From: Dirofilaria immitis
Lineage: Eukaryota; Nematoda; Chromadorea; Rhabditida; Onchocercidae
Assembly: GCA_024305405.1 (NCBI GenBank)
Contig: JAKNDB010000068.1
Span: forward strand, 4,340,501 to 4,404,500
Reading direction: 5' to 3'
DNA length: 64,000 nt
The first letter of the stretch is position 1. The number at the start of each line of letters is the position of its first letter. The position numbers and the translations under genes were made by a program. The notes under the pieces are model-generated. The model was not told the DNA's origin and did no database searches. It was given only the letters and a program-made list of their open reading frames with translations. Below are positions 53,101 through 63,158 of the stretch, piece after piece.

Positions 53101-55392
53101 AAACATTTTAATTAAAACCGTCAGTACACTATTTGCTAACAAAAAAGAAAATTCATAAAATAAATTAATCTTTTAACTTTAAGGGAGGAATTGATTGAGA
53201 ATACTTACTTGTGTCACAACAAATGCCATCAACTACATCATTTGCTTCAAGTAATTCATCAACATCGATCGGTTCATCAATTTGTCCATTTGTTGTAACA
53301 TAAGCTGTAGCGTTACCAACTGCAGCAATTGCAATTGCAGCTTGTTGTTGCTGTTGCTCCTTATATGTACTTGGAATTAAATCAGAATGTAACGAATGAA
53401 ATGCAATTCCATAATTGGTAGGATCTTTACGCTTATAATATTTGCATAATTTTTGCATTGCTCAAAGGTTAAAATATTTAAGTGAGAATATTTCTTATTG
53501 ATTTCTTCTGTTATTTTACGCCAAATTTTGTTACGTTCCATATTTGCAGCTGGTGAACGTGAAGCACTATCCTGCAAAAAAAAAGACAAACAGATTATGT
53601 CAATTTTTTTTTGAAAAAATTTTTAAAATCCCGAAGACTCAAAAAGGAAAAATAGTAAAATTTTCATAGATAAAAAATAATTTAATCACCGATAGTATCT
53701 AACACAGTATAAAAAGAAATAAAGATGCAATTTGAAATGATAAACATTATTTTAATTTCATTTCAATCAAATGTGATTCATCTATAGCTTTTGTGATTAC
53801 AGTAAAGGAGAAAATCGTAAGCAAGCATTAATGTAAAAAAAAGGATCAAATTAATAATATCATAAAGTTAAGAAGATATCATATGAAAATATCACAACTT
53901 ACCACTAATGCTTCATATCGACCTGCCATAGCAACAATTTCTAAACCACGTTCACGATTCATACGATTGATATCAGCAGCAGTTATCAAAGGTGTTTGAC
54001 TAGAATAAAATTTACAGTTGAACAAATATAATTTTATACTAAAAAATTCAAATTTTAAGAATAATAATAATGAGAATATAAGATGTGATGTTGAAATAAT
54101 CATTTTTAACGTTCTACTCTTTTAAATTTTATATATACATATACCTTTTTTTGTAGGTATTTATTTAACTAGCCAAGAATCAACGATAAAAGAAATTTAC
54201 ATATTTATTTAACTAGCCAAGAATCAACGATAAAAGAAATTCACATTGTAGAGCCAAAAACTTGTGCGAGCGATTTTTCATTAGCATGCACTAAATCAGC
54301 TGTATCATATGGTGAAATAATCTGCTCGGGTATTGTATCGATGGATGATGGTTGCCTTAAAAACAAGATCTAATTCTACATTTTTTAAATTAATTTTTTC
54401 AATTTCACAAATCATTTTCCTGTAAAATAACATTATTTTAATAATAAATTTACCAGCTAAACTTATTTTTTAAATTAACAATTATTAAATTTCGTTTAAA
54501 AATGCTGATTTATTACTAAACTTTCAATAAAAAATTTTATTATTTACCACTCAGAAAAAAATTTTCTGATTTGAAATTAAACTCTATTATTACGAAAGCT
54601 ATCGGTAATCGAAAAACTTATAAAATTTGAGATGAGCTAAAACTTATCGCAATAATTCAGCATCGTTCATCTTTTATTTTATCCACAATCGATGAATATA
54701 TCATTCAAATGATGAAAAAAATTGGATTCTTTTAGAATAAAATTAAAATATATATATTTTTTTAATTAGTAAATAAATCAAATCATTGATGATACCTGTT
54801 CTGTATATTATTGTCTTCAGTTGCTACAACTTCTACTTCACTTTTCGGCATTTTCATCTTCGGACTAAAAAAATCCCTCATTAGAAGTTTATAAAATATA
54901 AAATATCTCGAATAAAAATGTTAAAATGTTATAAATTTTAGCTAAAAATGATAGGATGATATAAATAATTGGAATAATAATTAAAAATTTATTTATTAAG
55001 GAATAAAAACTATTTATTACATAGAAATACAAAACAAGAAAAATATTCCTTTTTTTTTCATTAATGAAATGATAAATACTGAAAATAAAAGGTAGAAATC
55101 TTTGAAAGCTTTCAAATATTTAATGTGATTTTAGGATAAGGAAAAAATTTAAAAAGAGATGAATTTTTAACTAACTCGCAATCACTTTGTTCATCGCTAT
55201 TTGTGCTACTAGCATTGCGCTTTGAAGCTTGTTTTTCCGATTCTGGTGGTATTGATGATGATGTTGGCGATGAAGAACTTGGAATTTCATTCATTACTTC
55301 GGCAAGATGTTTTGAGCAAACGAGACGCAAGATACGCTCAACGGCACGTGAAACACGTTGCTGCTTTTGGCGCTTTATGTCCAGTACGTTTT
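50107..55392 (-). CDS. Putative DNA-binding protein with two zeste/Myb-SANT-like domains, 5'-incomplete
   Basis: Eleven minus-strand exons were chained by phase: 55392-55176, 54864-54796, 54355-54245, 53999-53903, 53571-53209, 52805-52700, 52455-52286, 51704-51486, 51244-51081, 50707-50577, 50292-50107, at least 611 residues. Two related modules are present. One holds ERNKIWRKITEEINKKYSHL and LTFEQC, the other ERNQVWKQITDSTNEKYGSE and LTIEQTKKLYANYRRK. Each is preceded by a segment ending Val/Phe-Asp-Ser-x-Ser-Arg. This resembles the Myb/SANT-like domain of Drosophila zeste and nematode relatives, so DNA binding in the nucleus is inferred. Between and after them are a Gln/Ala run, acidic stretches and Ser/Thr-rich linkers. 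The C-terminus (LLAIIADRDAEIKQLKNELL onward) predicts a coiled coil for dimerisation. One-base contractions are needed at A runs near 52360 and 53446. The first exon with the ATG was not found; a GC-richer patch at 56330-56470 may be the promoter. Confidence 0.8.
54160..54247. repeat. 44-bp tandem direct duplication at an exon/intron boundary
   Basis: Two nearly identical 44-base copies lie head to tail (54160-54203 and 54204-54247), differing at one visible base (T versus C). The segment includes ACTAGCCAAGAATCAACGAT. Its right copy runs into the donor of the zeste-like exon ending at 54245; the left copy carries a second donor-like GTAAAT. Confidence 0.85.
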
Positions 55393-56883
55393 CTAAAATT
55401 AAAACAAGCAATTCTAAAAAAATCTAAAGAATAAATATTAACTAAAATTGACTCTTCTTCGCGTGCAAAAATTAATTGACACAGAATAGATCTTCAGTGA
55501 GAATGAAAATTCTATTTGATGATATACGAGTCTTATAATATTGGTTAGGATATATTAATTGATGATAAGGATTATGTTTTCCCAAAACTTATCAAAAAAC
55601 TTTTCAACCAATTAAATTGATATCGATAGAATTAAAAAGCTTTCGTATCAGTTTTAGATAATTTTCTGAATTTTCTGGCACTTTATTTCGTTAAATATTT
55701 CGAAGTAAACTGTTATCATCAATAAATAGATATAATAAATGAAACTAATGAAAAATATAGAAAAAAACAGTATCTAACAAGTAAAATTTATTTTCATATC
55801 GATGTATCAAATTTCACTGAACATTAATAGAAAGGCGTTTACTAATTTTATATTCAACAAAGGTTAAACTGTTATGACTAATGAATAATTTGTCATCGTG
55901 ATCATAAATTCATTTTAATTATTTTCTAATAAAATTAGCAGCAAATAATTAATCAATAATAATGGTTTTAGAAAATTTTGTGGATATTATTATACTATGA
56001 AAGATAGAAATGATTGCAAAAAATAATACATGAACAAATGGGACCAGCACCAATAATATAGCTGTAGAAGGAGCAAGGGAGAAAAATATGTTTATGTTTA
56101 TGCTGTTACTAATTTTACTCATCGATGGAATATCCGACGATCCACATGTAATAATGCTTGTGTGATAGAGAATGAAGTGATAGCTAAATAAATGATCAAA
56201 ACTCAAAAAGTAAAAAGAATCTTAAGATCGGATCATCGAGTGTAACAAACTTCGGATGGCAGAAAACTATGTCAAATTGGTCATGTGTATTTATTTGTCG
56301 TATGAATAGTATTTCATGTTGATTTGTAATCGGCCGAACCAACCAGATGGATGATGGAGGAGTACAAAGGTAAAGGAACGCGAGGACAGGTAGTCGTGCG
56401 CTCGACCCGACCGATTGCTCTCATTTCTGGTACTCCATTCCGTTTCCTATATCGGTGGTCCCATTTGCCATAAAAATCTATGAAATTGGGGTTGAGATTT
56501 TAACTCGAAAATTAATATTTTGATGGTAAATTTAGAATAAACAGAATGAGGTAATGAATTCAATTGAAGCAATTAAAATTAAATATTGAATCTTCCTTAA
56601 TTAAGTAAATATTTAAAATTGCTATAACTGATATTGGTTCTGTTTACTATTGGTTATTTGCCACTCACTGTGGTGGATATTGTTACAGGTGATATTATCT
56701 TCATTTCATTTTCTCTTTTTCATCATAATTCATATTTGGAATAAAATAAGCAAAAGAGCCAAAATTCATAACATAGATCATGTAAACACAAAGACATACA
56801 GATACAGATGAGCAGCATACTTTTCAATTATCATAATTTTGTAGTTGGATAATTTTGTAGTTGGAGGACAAGATAGTCACGAT
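55393..56883. other. Upstream region of zeste-like gene
   Basis: AT-rich up to about 56300, then a clearly GC-richer patch at about 56330-56470 containing several CpGs and GGACAGG/CTCGACC-type sequence. This is a plausible promoter or untranslated first exon for the minus-strand gene. A minus-strand ATG there opens only a 16-codon frame. No firm gene call is possible. Confidence 0.35.
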
Positions 56884-56996
56884 ATGCACATGCAAATGCA
56901 CATGCACATGCATTATACACATGCACATGCATATGCACAAGCACATGCACTTACACATGCACATGTATATGATATGACATGATATGATACATGCAT
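56884..56996. repeat. CACATG/GCATAT-rich imperfect hexanucleotide repeat
   Basis: Alternating CACATG, CATGCA and ATGCAC units with scattered variants, giving an alternating purine-pyrimidine tract more than 100 bases long. Confidence 0.85.
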
Positions 56997-57183
56997 CAAA
57001 CCTACCTAGCCATTATTCATCCCTCTTTATTATTTCTACAGCCATTTCGTACGCATCCCTCGCCGTATTTTTCAAATTTTCAACAACAAGAAGCAACACA
57101 AGAAATGGAAGCACGGAGCAAGACCTGTCATCCACTTCAATCGTCCATCTGTCCCTTTCATCGTCCATCTCTACACTTCTTTA

Positions 57184-57310
57184 CTGCCATCATTATCATT
57201 ATCATCATCATCATTGTCATCGATCGTTGCCGCTGTCATGACAAGAACTGCTGCTGCTGCTACTGCTACTGCTATCGTCACTACTACCGCTACTGCTAAT
57301 GCTATTGCTA
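57184..57310. repeat. Trinucleotide tracts (ATC then CTG/CTA)
   Basis: An ATC/ATT tract is followed within 20 bases by a CTGCTGCTGCTACTGCTA tract. The long open frames on both strands here are consequences of the triplet periodicity. Confidence 0.8.
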
Positions 57311-57942
57311 TTATTGCAGTTATAGAAGAAAGTATAAAACACATGAAGTTCTGGAGCGAAAACTTGAAAGAAAAAAAAACTTCACGGACATCATCATCAT
57401 CGTTCAACTGTCCTACTGTAACAGCAATATCGGTTGGTCAATAAATTGCCTGCAAGCATTGTGTGCAATAAAGAAGAAGAAGAAAAAAAAACTAGTATCC
57501 GTTGAGAGTAGCAGAAGCAAGTTTAATAGATCAATTGTTACAAGTGAACCATAATATGATAATATTATTAGAACTGGAATACGGTATTTAGACAAAAATA
57601 AATTATGCTAATAATAAATGAAATTATATGAAATTTATATTTCATCGAATGATTCTTTCTGATAATACAAAATAGAAATATCTATTAATCACATGAATTA
57701 TTGCTATTAATAATACCAGTACTACTATTACTACTACTATTACTATCCAATATATTTGCGACATTTATATTTAGCATTTTTTAAATATATATTTAAAAAA
57801 AAAAAAAAGAATTCAAAAAAGAAACATCGAACAAAAGAAAAAATATCGGAAAATATTTTAAGATTAGTCAAAGACAAAAATTGTTGTAATTTCGCCTAAA
57901 AAGATAGTGCAATATGATGATGTGTATTTGAACAATAGATAA

Positions 57943-57945
<3 letters not shown>

Positions 57946-57992
<47 letters not shown>
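57946..57992. repeat. GA dinucleotide microsatellite, about 23 units
   Basis: Uninterrupted GA run, the longest pure dinucleotide repeat in the window. Confidence 0.95.
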
Positions 57993-57995
<3 letters not shown>

Positions 57996-58348
57996 TTTGT
58001 TTTACTTAACCAATTTTTTAGTAATAATAAAAAAATTCATATTTTCATTTATCTAATCCTCTTCTATAATTTGTATAATTTCGATAAAAAGTGGAATAAA
58101 TTATTAGCATAAATTTTATAAATATTTTAATATTATATGATAAATTGTCCATTCTTTTTATAACCAAATGAATTAATGTAAGAGAGAATGAAATTTTTAA
58201 ATTTAAAAATTTTCTTCAAAAAATGACATATCAGTTTTTGCTTCCACGAAAAAGAAGATTACAGTAAGTAGCTAAGTCAAAGAAAAGTAACCAATTCTTT
58301 CAAAAAACAATGTAATAGCAGCAATAGTAGTTAGTAGAAGTAGAAACA

Positions 58349-58369
58349 TAGTAGTAGTAGTAGTAGTAG

Positions 58370-58400
<31 letters not shown>

Positions 58401-58402
58401 AG
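58349..58402. repeat. Compound GTA/GTT trinucleotide microsatellite
   Basis: About seven GTA units followed directly by about ten GTT units. It creates a poly-Thr open frame on the minus strand that I do not accept as coding. Confidence 0.9.
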
Positions 58403-61117
58403 ATGTACTATTTGCTACCGTGTTTGCTTCTGTTAAATGACAAGAGTTGAGAAAGTGGAAGAGAAGTACGATAACTTCACGATCTCGTTTTTCACGTATT
58501 AAGAGAAAGAAGCGCATCTTTCATCATCATCATCATCTCATTCTTTAGAAAAGATAGGATAGAGAGTATGTTAAGAAGTGGAAGGAAGTAAAGGAAATTA
58601 GCGATAATGAGATGATGCTGGCAAAAGCATTAGGGCCACATCATCAATCCATCCATCCAAAATTACCAATAACCAGTGTCACCAAACCCTTGAAACCTGT
58701 TTATTTGTAGTAACATCAGCAAATGACAGCAGGACCATCAAGCAACAACAATCTACCTGATGATAACAAACGATGAAGGCAATCATCATCATCATGACAT
58801 TTCTCTTTTTTTTCTTACCTTTCTTCTTGACTAAAGTAACAAGAATATTATTTAGTCAACCGGTAAGCTATCTCTGAAAACCTGAACTTCTAATGAGCAA
58901 AAGTAATATTGTGACGCAAAAACTGTCAAATTATAACAAGATCATAGCGATAGCAACTTAAAATTGCAAAGAGATGATTCTCATTTATTCCGTCCTTTTT
59001 AATAACCTATCTCATCTCAATCTCAAACCAATTCATAAACCTAACATGTTTAATCTAACAATAGTCTAAAATACTAATTTTAGATACCATTATCGATAAC
59101 ATATTAATGATCATCATCACTATCATCAATACCATCATCATCATCATCGTTACTATAATTTGAAAATAAATTTAGCAACATGTTTTGAAAATAAAATTTA
59201 GCAATAAAATTTTGAAAATAAATTTAGCAACACGAAAGAATTAATTTATCTAATCTAAACCAAGCATTGATGTGGCAACGATAAATCAGCAAGAAGTAAT
59301 ATCGTACGTAAATAATACGTAAAACTATACAAATAAAAAGCCAATATACAGAAATAGTCTAAAATACTTTAGTATGTCTAAGGCCAATGTAAGAGACAGC
59401 CTAAAATTTTATAGCTATATAGTAATATGGAAAATATTCATTAAGTAAAATGAATGAAAAATACATGATAAAAATATAGAAGTTAACCAATTAAAACTAA
59501 TTAATTAATACTTTCGAGAAGTGAATTGAAATTAAATTCAAGTTAATGTCTTCATTGGAATTATTTAGATTCATTCGTTTCAGCATTTACTGTAAAAATT
59601 AATATTCGGTGAATGGATCGTAAAAGATATGGAATCATATTCCAATACAGTTATGTTCATTCGATCTTATCATTATTTTTATTTATAATCAATTCACTGC
59701 AATATAACACTTTTTATCGATTTCTGAAGCAATTCTCGAAGTTGCTGATATAGGAAATAGTTGAAATTAATATATTATAAATTTGAATAAGAAATAGGAA
59801 TATATTGGATGAAATAACAGAAGCTAATACGACCGGTCAAGTTTTAATTTACTGAATCAACTACTGCTGCTTCATGACTACTACATCTGATATACGAAGG
59901 CCTCATCAAGGAGTAACGGAAGCTCTGTCTCTTTCATGAGCCAATAAGCCTTTGCTAAGTTATGTATTACTTCGGGCCCATTGCTCAAGTTCTTGCCTTT
60001 CTATATCATCATATTGAGTTACTGCTGCTACTGCTGATGGTGATGCTGACGCTGTCGCTGATACTGCTCTCACTGCTATCTCTAAACAAAAATCCATAAA
60101 AGTAAGAAAAGATGGAAAAGGATCGTCAGCCATTAAAAGCAGAAATGAATTGAAAAAGTAGGAGTTGCAGTAAATGATGAAGCACTTCGCATTGCTAGAA
60201 GTATGATGATAACGATGAGTTCAACATTTTTATGACAAAAATTGGAAATCGAATACTTTTAAAGTGTATGAAGGAAAAGAGAGAAAGTCGAAGAGATAAA
60301 CTTTAAGCTCTATGCGTCATTACGAATAAGGTCATGACATAAAGCTCGAGACTTAGCCATAGCAATATATAAACCATTTCTTTTGCCTTCCATGGTCTAA
60401 GCCAATTGGCTCATTTACAACTTTGCAAACTGATCGATTGGAGAAGCAAAAATGGCATTAACCTGAAGTGGCCATTTATTATAAACTAAACTAGCCTTGG
60501 CCATTTATAACTAGGCCCGATTTCAAGAATAGCTTTCAAGAAAGCATCATGAAGACTAGCAAAAAAAAATTTATATTCAAACAAGCATTATTATCATACA
60601 TTCCATCGGTTGTTCTCCAGTCGGAAGTATTTATTGCAAGAGTCCAAAAAAAATCATCAGTATGACAAATACGAAGTGTAATTAATCGGAAATTAACTTA
60701 ACTTTAAAAAATGAAATTAAATTCAGCATAGAATACGAAAAAAAATCAATCGAAGCTATGTTAACTTAAGAACATGAAATTGAATCGATGTTTAACTTTA
60801 CTTAAAATACGGAATAAATGCAGAAACAAAGAACATTGATGATGCCCTTCGACGATCAAAAATAAGTGCAGCATCAAGAATCATCATCACCGATTAATTC
60901 ACTGATATATTATCAGAATTAAAATAATTTATCTTAGAATGCAAAAATAAACATAAAATTAAACAATTTAAGTCGATCACTAATCATTTCTCTAATCACC
61001 AATAACTAATCGATTTATTGGTAATTTCACTGATTGTTATCAGAACGAATACAACGCCTTAACAATAATATTCATTTGACTAAATGGATGAGATAAAGAT
61101 GTGGATAGATGAGTGGC

Positions 61118-61152
61118 AGTAGTTGTCGTAGTAGTAGTAGTAGCGGTAGTGG
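61118..61152. repeat. GTA trinucleotide repeat
   Basis: Imperfect GTA run with TGTCG and GCG interruptions. Confidence 0.75.
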
Positions 61153-61229
61153 TGTATGTGATCGTGATTGTGATGACTATGGATGGACGAAAATAGGAAG
61201 GGCAAGGTGACGCTGCTGTTGCTGCTGCT

Positions 61230-61340
61230 CCCTACCTTTCCACCTACCTACCTGCCTACCTACTTACCTATCTACCTACCTACCTATCCACCCACCTACC
61301 TATCTACCTACCTATTTACCTACCTACCTACCTACCTACA
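61230..61340. repeat. CCTA tetranucleotide repeat
   Basis: About 25 CCTA units with occasional CCTG, CTTA and CCCA variants. It is C-rich on the plus strand and strongly strand-asymmetric. Confidence 0.9.
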
Positions 61341-61479
61341 AACGCCATAATTTGAAATTTGCAAGTTTTAGAGCTGATGCTGATGACGATGAGAAAATGA
61401 TAGCGACCAAACCAACCGATCTCCGCCGATCGAGCCAATCGACCGATGGAACGAATCATACAAATTGAATCAATCAGCA

Positions 61480-61608
61480 TGTCCCGCTATTACCACCCCG
61501 CTCCATTGCCAGTCAGTCACCGTCAGAGCAATGAAGCAAGCCGGAATGCTCCAACGTCGCAAACAATACGTATCCATTCACTCCTTCCTTTCTTCCTTCT
61601 TCGTTGAT
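61480..61608 (+). CDS. Short open frame in a GC-richer patch, doubtful
   Basis: An ATG at 61480 opens a 42-codon frame starting MSRYYHPAPLPVSHRQSNEA in the least AT-rich part of the window (about 61380-61560). No downstream exon, family or donor could be tied to it. A competing frame from about 61465 runs into the adjacent CA repeat. It could be a 5' exon or simply promoter sequence. Confidence 0.15.
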
Positions 61609-61635
61609 AGCACCAGCAGAGACCTCAGTTCCAAT

Positions 61636-61745
61636 ACACACACATACACACATACACACACACACATACACATACAGACATATATATATATATGCATATC
61701 ACACACATGCCACACGCATGCACACATATACACACATACACCCAT
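61636..61745. repeat. CA-rich microsatellite with TA core
   Basis: CACACATACACACA units surround a short TATATATATATA core. Confidence 0.9.
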
Positions 61746-61795
61746 ATATGACATGTTGTGTGGGTATGTTTGTGTATATTTATGAATGTTTATGT

Positions 61796-61830
61796 ATCAT
61801 TCAATTCATTCATTCATTCATTCATTCACT
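61796..61830. repeat. ATTC tetranucleotide repeat
   Basis: About seven ATTC units. Confidence 0.85.
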
Positions 61831-61874
61831 CTTCCTTTCGTCCGTTTTAGCCAAAGCTGAAAGAGATAAGCAAT

Positions 61875-62013
61875 AGTTAACGATTCCGCAAAGACGAGAT
61901 TGAGTTAAAATCGATTTCGCAAAAGGGGAATGAATTAACGATTCCGCAGAATCGGGATAGATTAACGATTTACCAAAACGAAATTGAGTTAACGATTCCA
62001 CAATAGCGAAATG
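61875..62013. repeat. Five imperfect copies of a 27-30 bp unit
   Basis: Copies begin near 61875, 61903, 61933, 61960 and 61987, each with a core like GTTAACGATTCCGCAAAACG followed by a G/A-rich spacer. Copies have diverged, so this is older than the minisatellite at 62961. Confidence 0.75.
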
Positions 62014-62647
62014 TCACTAAAACGTTACGGATAAAGAAGCGGAAAACTGAGAATGATATTGTGGAGGGAGTGGAGAAAGAAACGAAGAAAGTTAGAATTT
62101 GAATTTAATTTTGATATTTTAACCAAGGATTCAAAGAAATGGATGAATCATCGAGAATAAGAGGCAAATGTAGGTCATGCTCTGGTCAAGGTCAGTTTTG
62201 TTAGGAATATTAGCGTGACAATTGCTTTATTTTATAAGTTTTTCAGCTTGAAGAATTGCAAGAAGAGAATGTTAAATAAAAAAAAGATCACTATTATCAT
62301 TTGCTACGAAATAAATGAGAATGAAAACTGCGTTCTTTTGAAACCTAATTTTACAGGAATTTGAATTATAATTCTTGTAAAATGAAATCAAGATGTCAGA
62401 AGTTGATTAAGATTAGCTAAGGCTTACTCAGATTTGAGTGAATGGAAATGAATTGATGAATAACGGGTGATTGGATATCATGTGCCGTAAACTTACTCGA
62501 GAAGTTCGAGAATATTGAATCGCATGATAGGAAGGAAAGAGAAAACAGGACAGGTCGTTCTGTTAATGCTCAGGCAGAGATACGATGACAGGATAAAAGC
62601 GAGTTTAAATTTCTCATTCACTTCAACTAAACTGTATACCAATATTT

Positions 62648-62651
62648 AAAA
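62648..62651 (-). terminator. RNA polymerase III terminator of the tRNA
   Basis: A TTTT run on the minus strand directly downstream of the tRNA 3' end. Confidence 0.7.
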
Positions 62652-62658
62652 CTGTGTG

Positions 62659-62742
62659 TGTCCGCCGCAGGATTCGAACCTGCGCCTACCGAAGTAGAAT
62701 GCGACCTGAACGCATCGCCTTAGACCGCTCGGCCAGACGGAC
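62659..62742 (-). tRNA. tRNA-Leu, anticodon CAG
   Basis: On the minus strand the 84-base molecule folds fully. The seven-pair acceptor stem (GTCCGTC with GGCGGAC, discriminator A) holds with one G-U type pair. The D arm is GCC/GGC. The anticodon arm is ATGCG/CGCAT around loop TTCAGGT, giving CAG. The variable arm is long, as in class II tRNAs, and the T arm is GCAGG/CCTGC around TTCGAAT. The internal promoter boxes TGGCCGAGCGG (A box) and GGTTCGAATCC (B box) are intact, and there is no intron. The long variable arm and CAG anticodon identify leucine. A T4 run lies eight bases beyond the 3' end. Confidence 0.97.
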
Positions 62743-62960
62743 CCGCAACACACGACCATCTGAGTCAAATTAGCTATCTATATATAAGTAAATAATTGCA
62801 TTCATTCAGGTTCCTGATCGATTTTATTTTTTCCATTTTTTTTTTCATATTACCATTATGATAGGCTTGACAGACAGAGAGTACTACGTGGAATTTACGT
62901 GAAATGATAAAAATTTTAAATCAAAATTCTATTAAAATGTGATATGATGTAAATGAGACG

Positions 62961-63158
62961 CATGATTAGTGATGGCTGCATGATTAGTGATGGCTGCATG
63001 ATTAGTGATGGCTGCATGATTAGTGATGGCTGCATGATTAGTGATGGCTGCATGATTAGTGATGGCTGCATGATTAGTGATGGCTGCATGATTAGTGATG
63101 GCTGCATGATTAGTGATGGCTGCATGATTAGTGATGGCTGCATGATTAGTGATGGCTT
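62961..63158. repeat. 18-bp minisatellite, 11 copies
   Basis: The unit CATGATTAGTGATGGCTG is repeated 11 times with no visible differences apart from the last base of the final copy. Because 18 is a multiple of three, both strands show open frames of a six-residue repeat. Neither has a start context, splice signal or extension that would make it a gene. Confidence 0.95.

Larger units (their letters stand above)
57311..61117. other. Repeat-dense non-coding interval
   Basis: Besides the listed repeats there are short ATC runs near 58520, 58783 and 59105-59150 and clusters of CTGCTGATGCTG near 60020-60070. Base composition is less AT-rich than the deserts further left. I see no splice-coherent coding chain on either strand. 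Confidence 0.4.

Noticed and set aside
56984..57444. Several overlapping open frames on both strands
   Set aside because: Low-complexity His, Ala, Thr and Asp runs reflect trinucleotide repeats; no domain or splice structure was found.
58272..58517. Poly-Thr open frame on the minus strand
   Set aside because: Caused by the GTA/GTT microsatellite.
62961..63158. CRISPR-like direct repeats
   Set aside because: Units are contiguous with no spacers and the genome is a eukaryote; this is a minisatellite.
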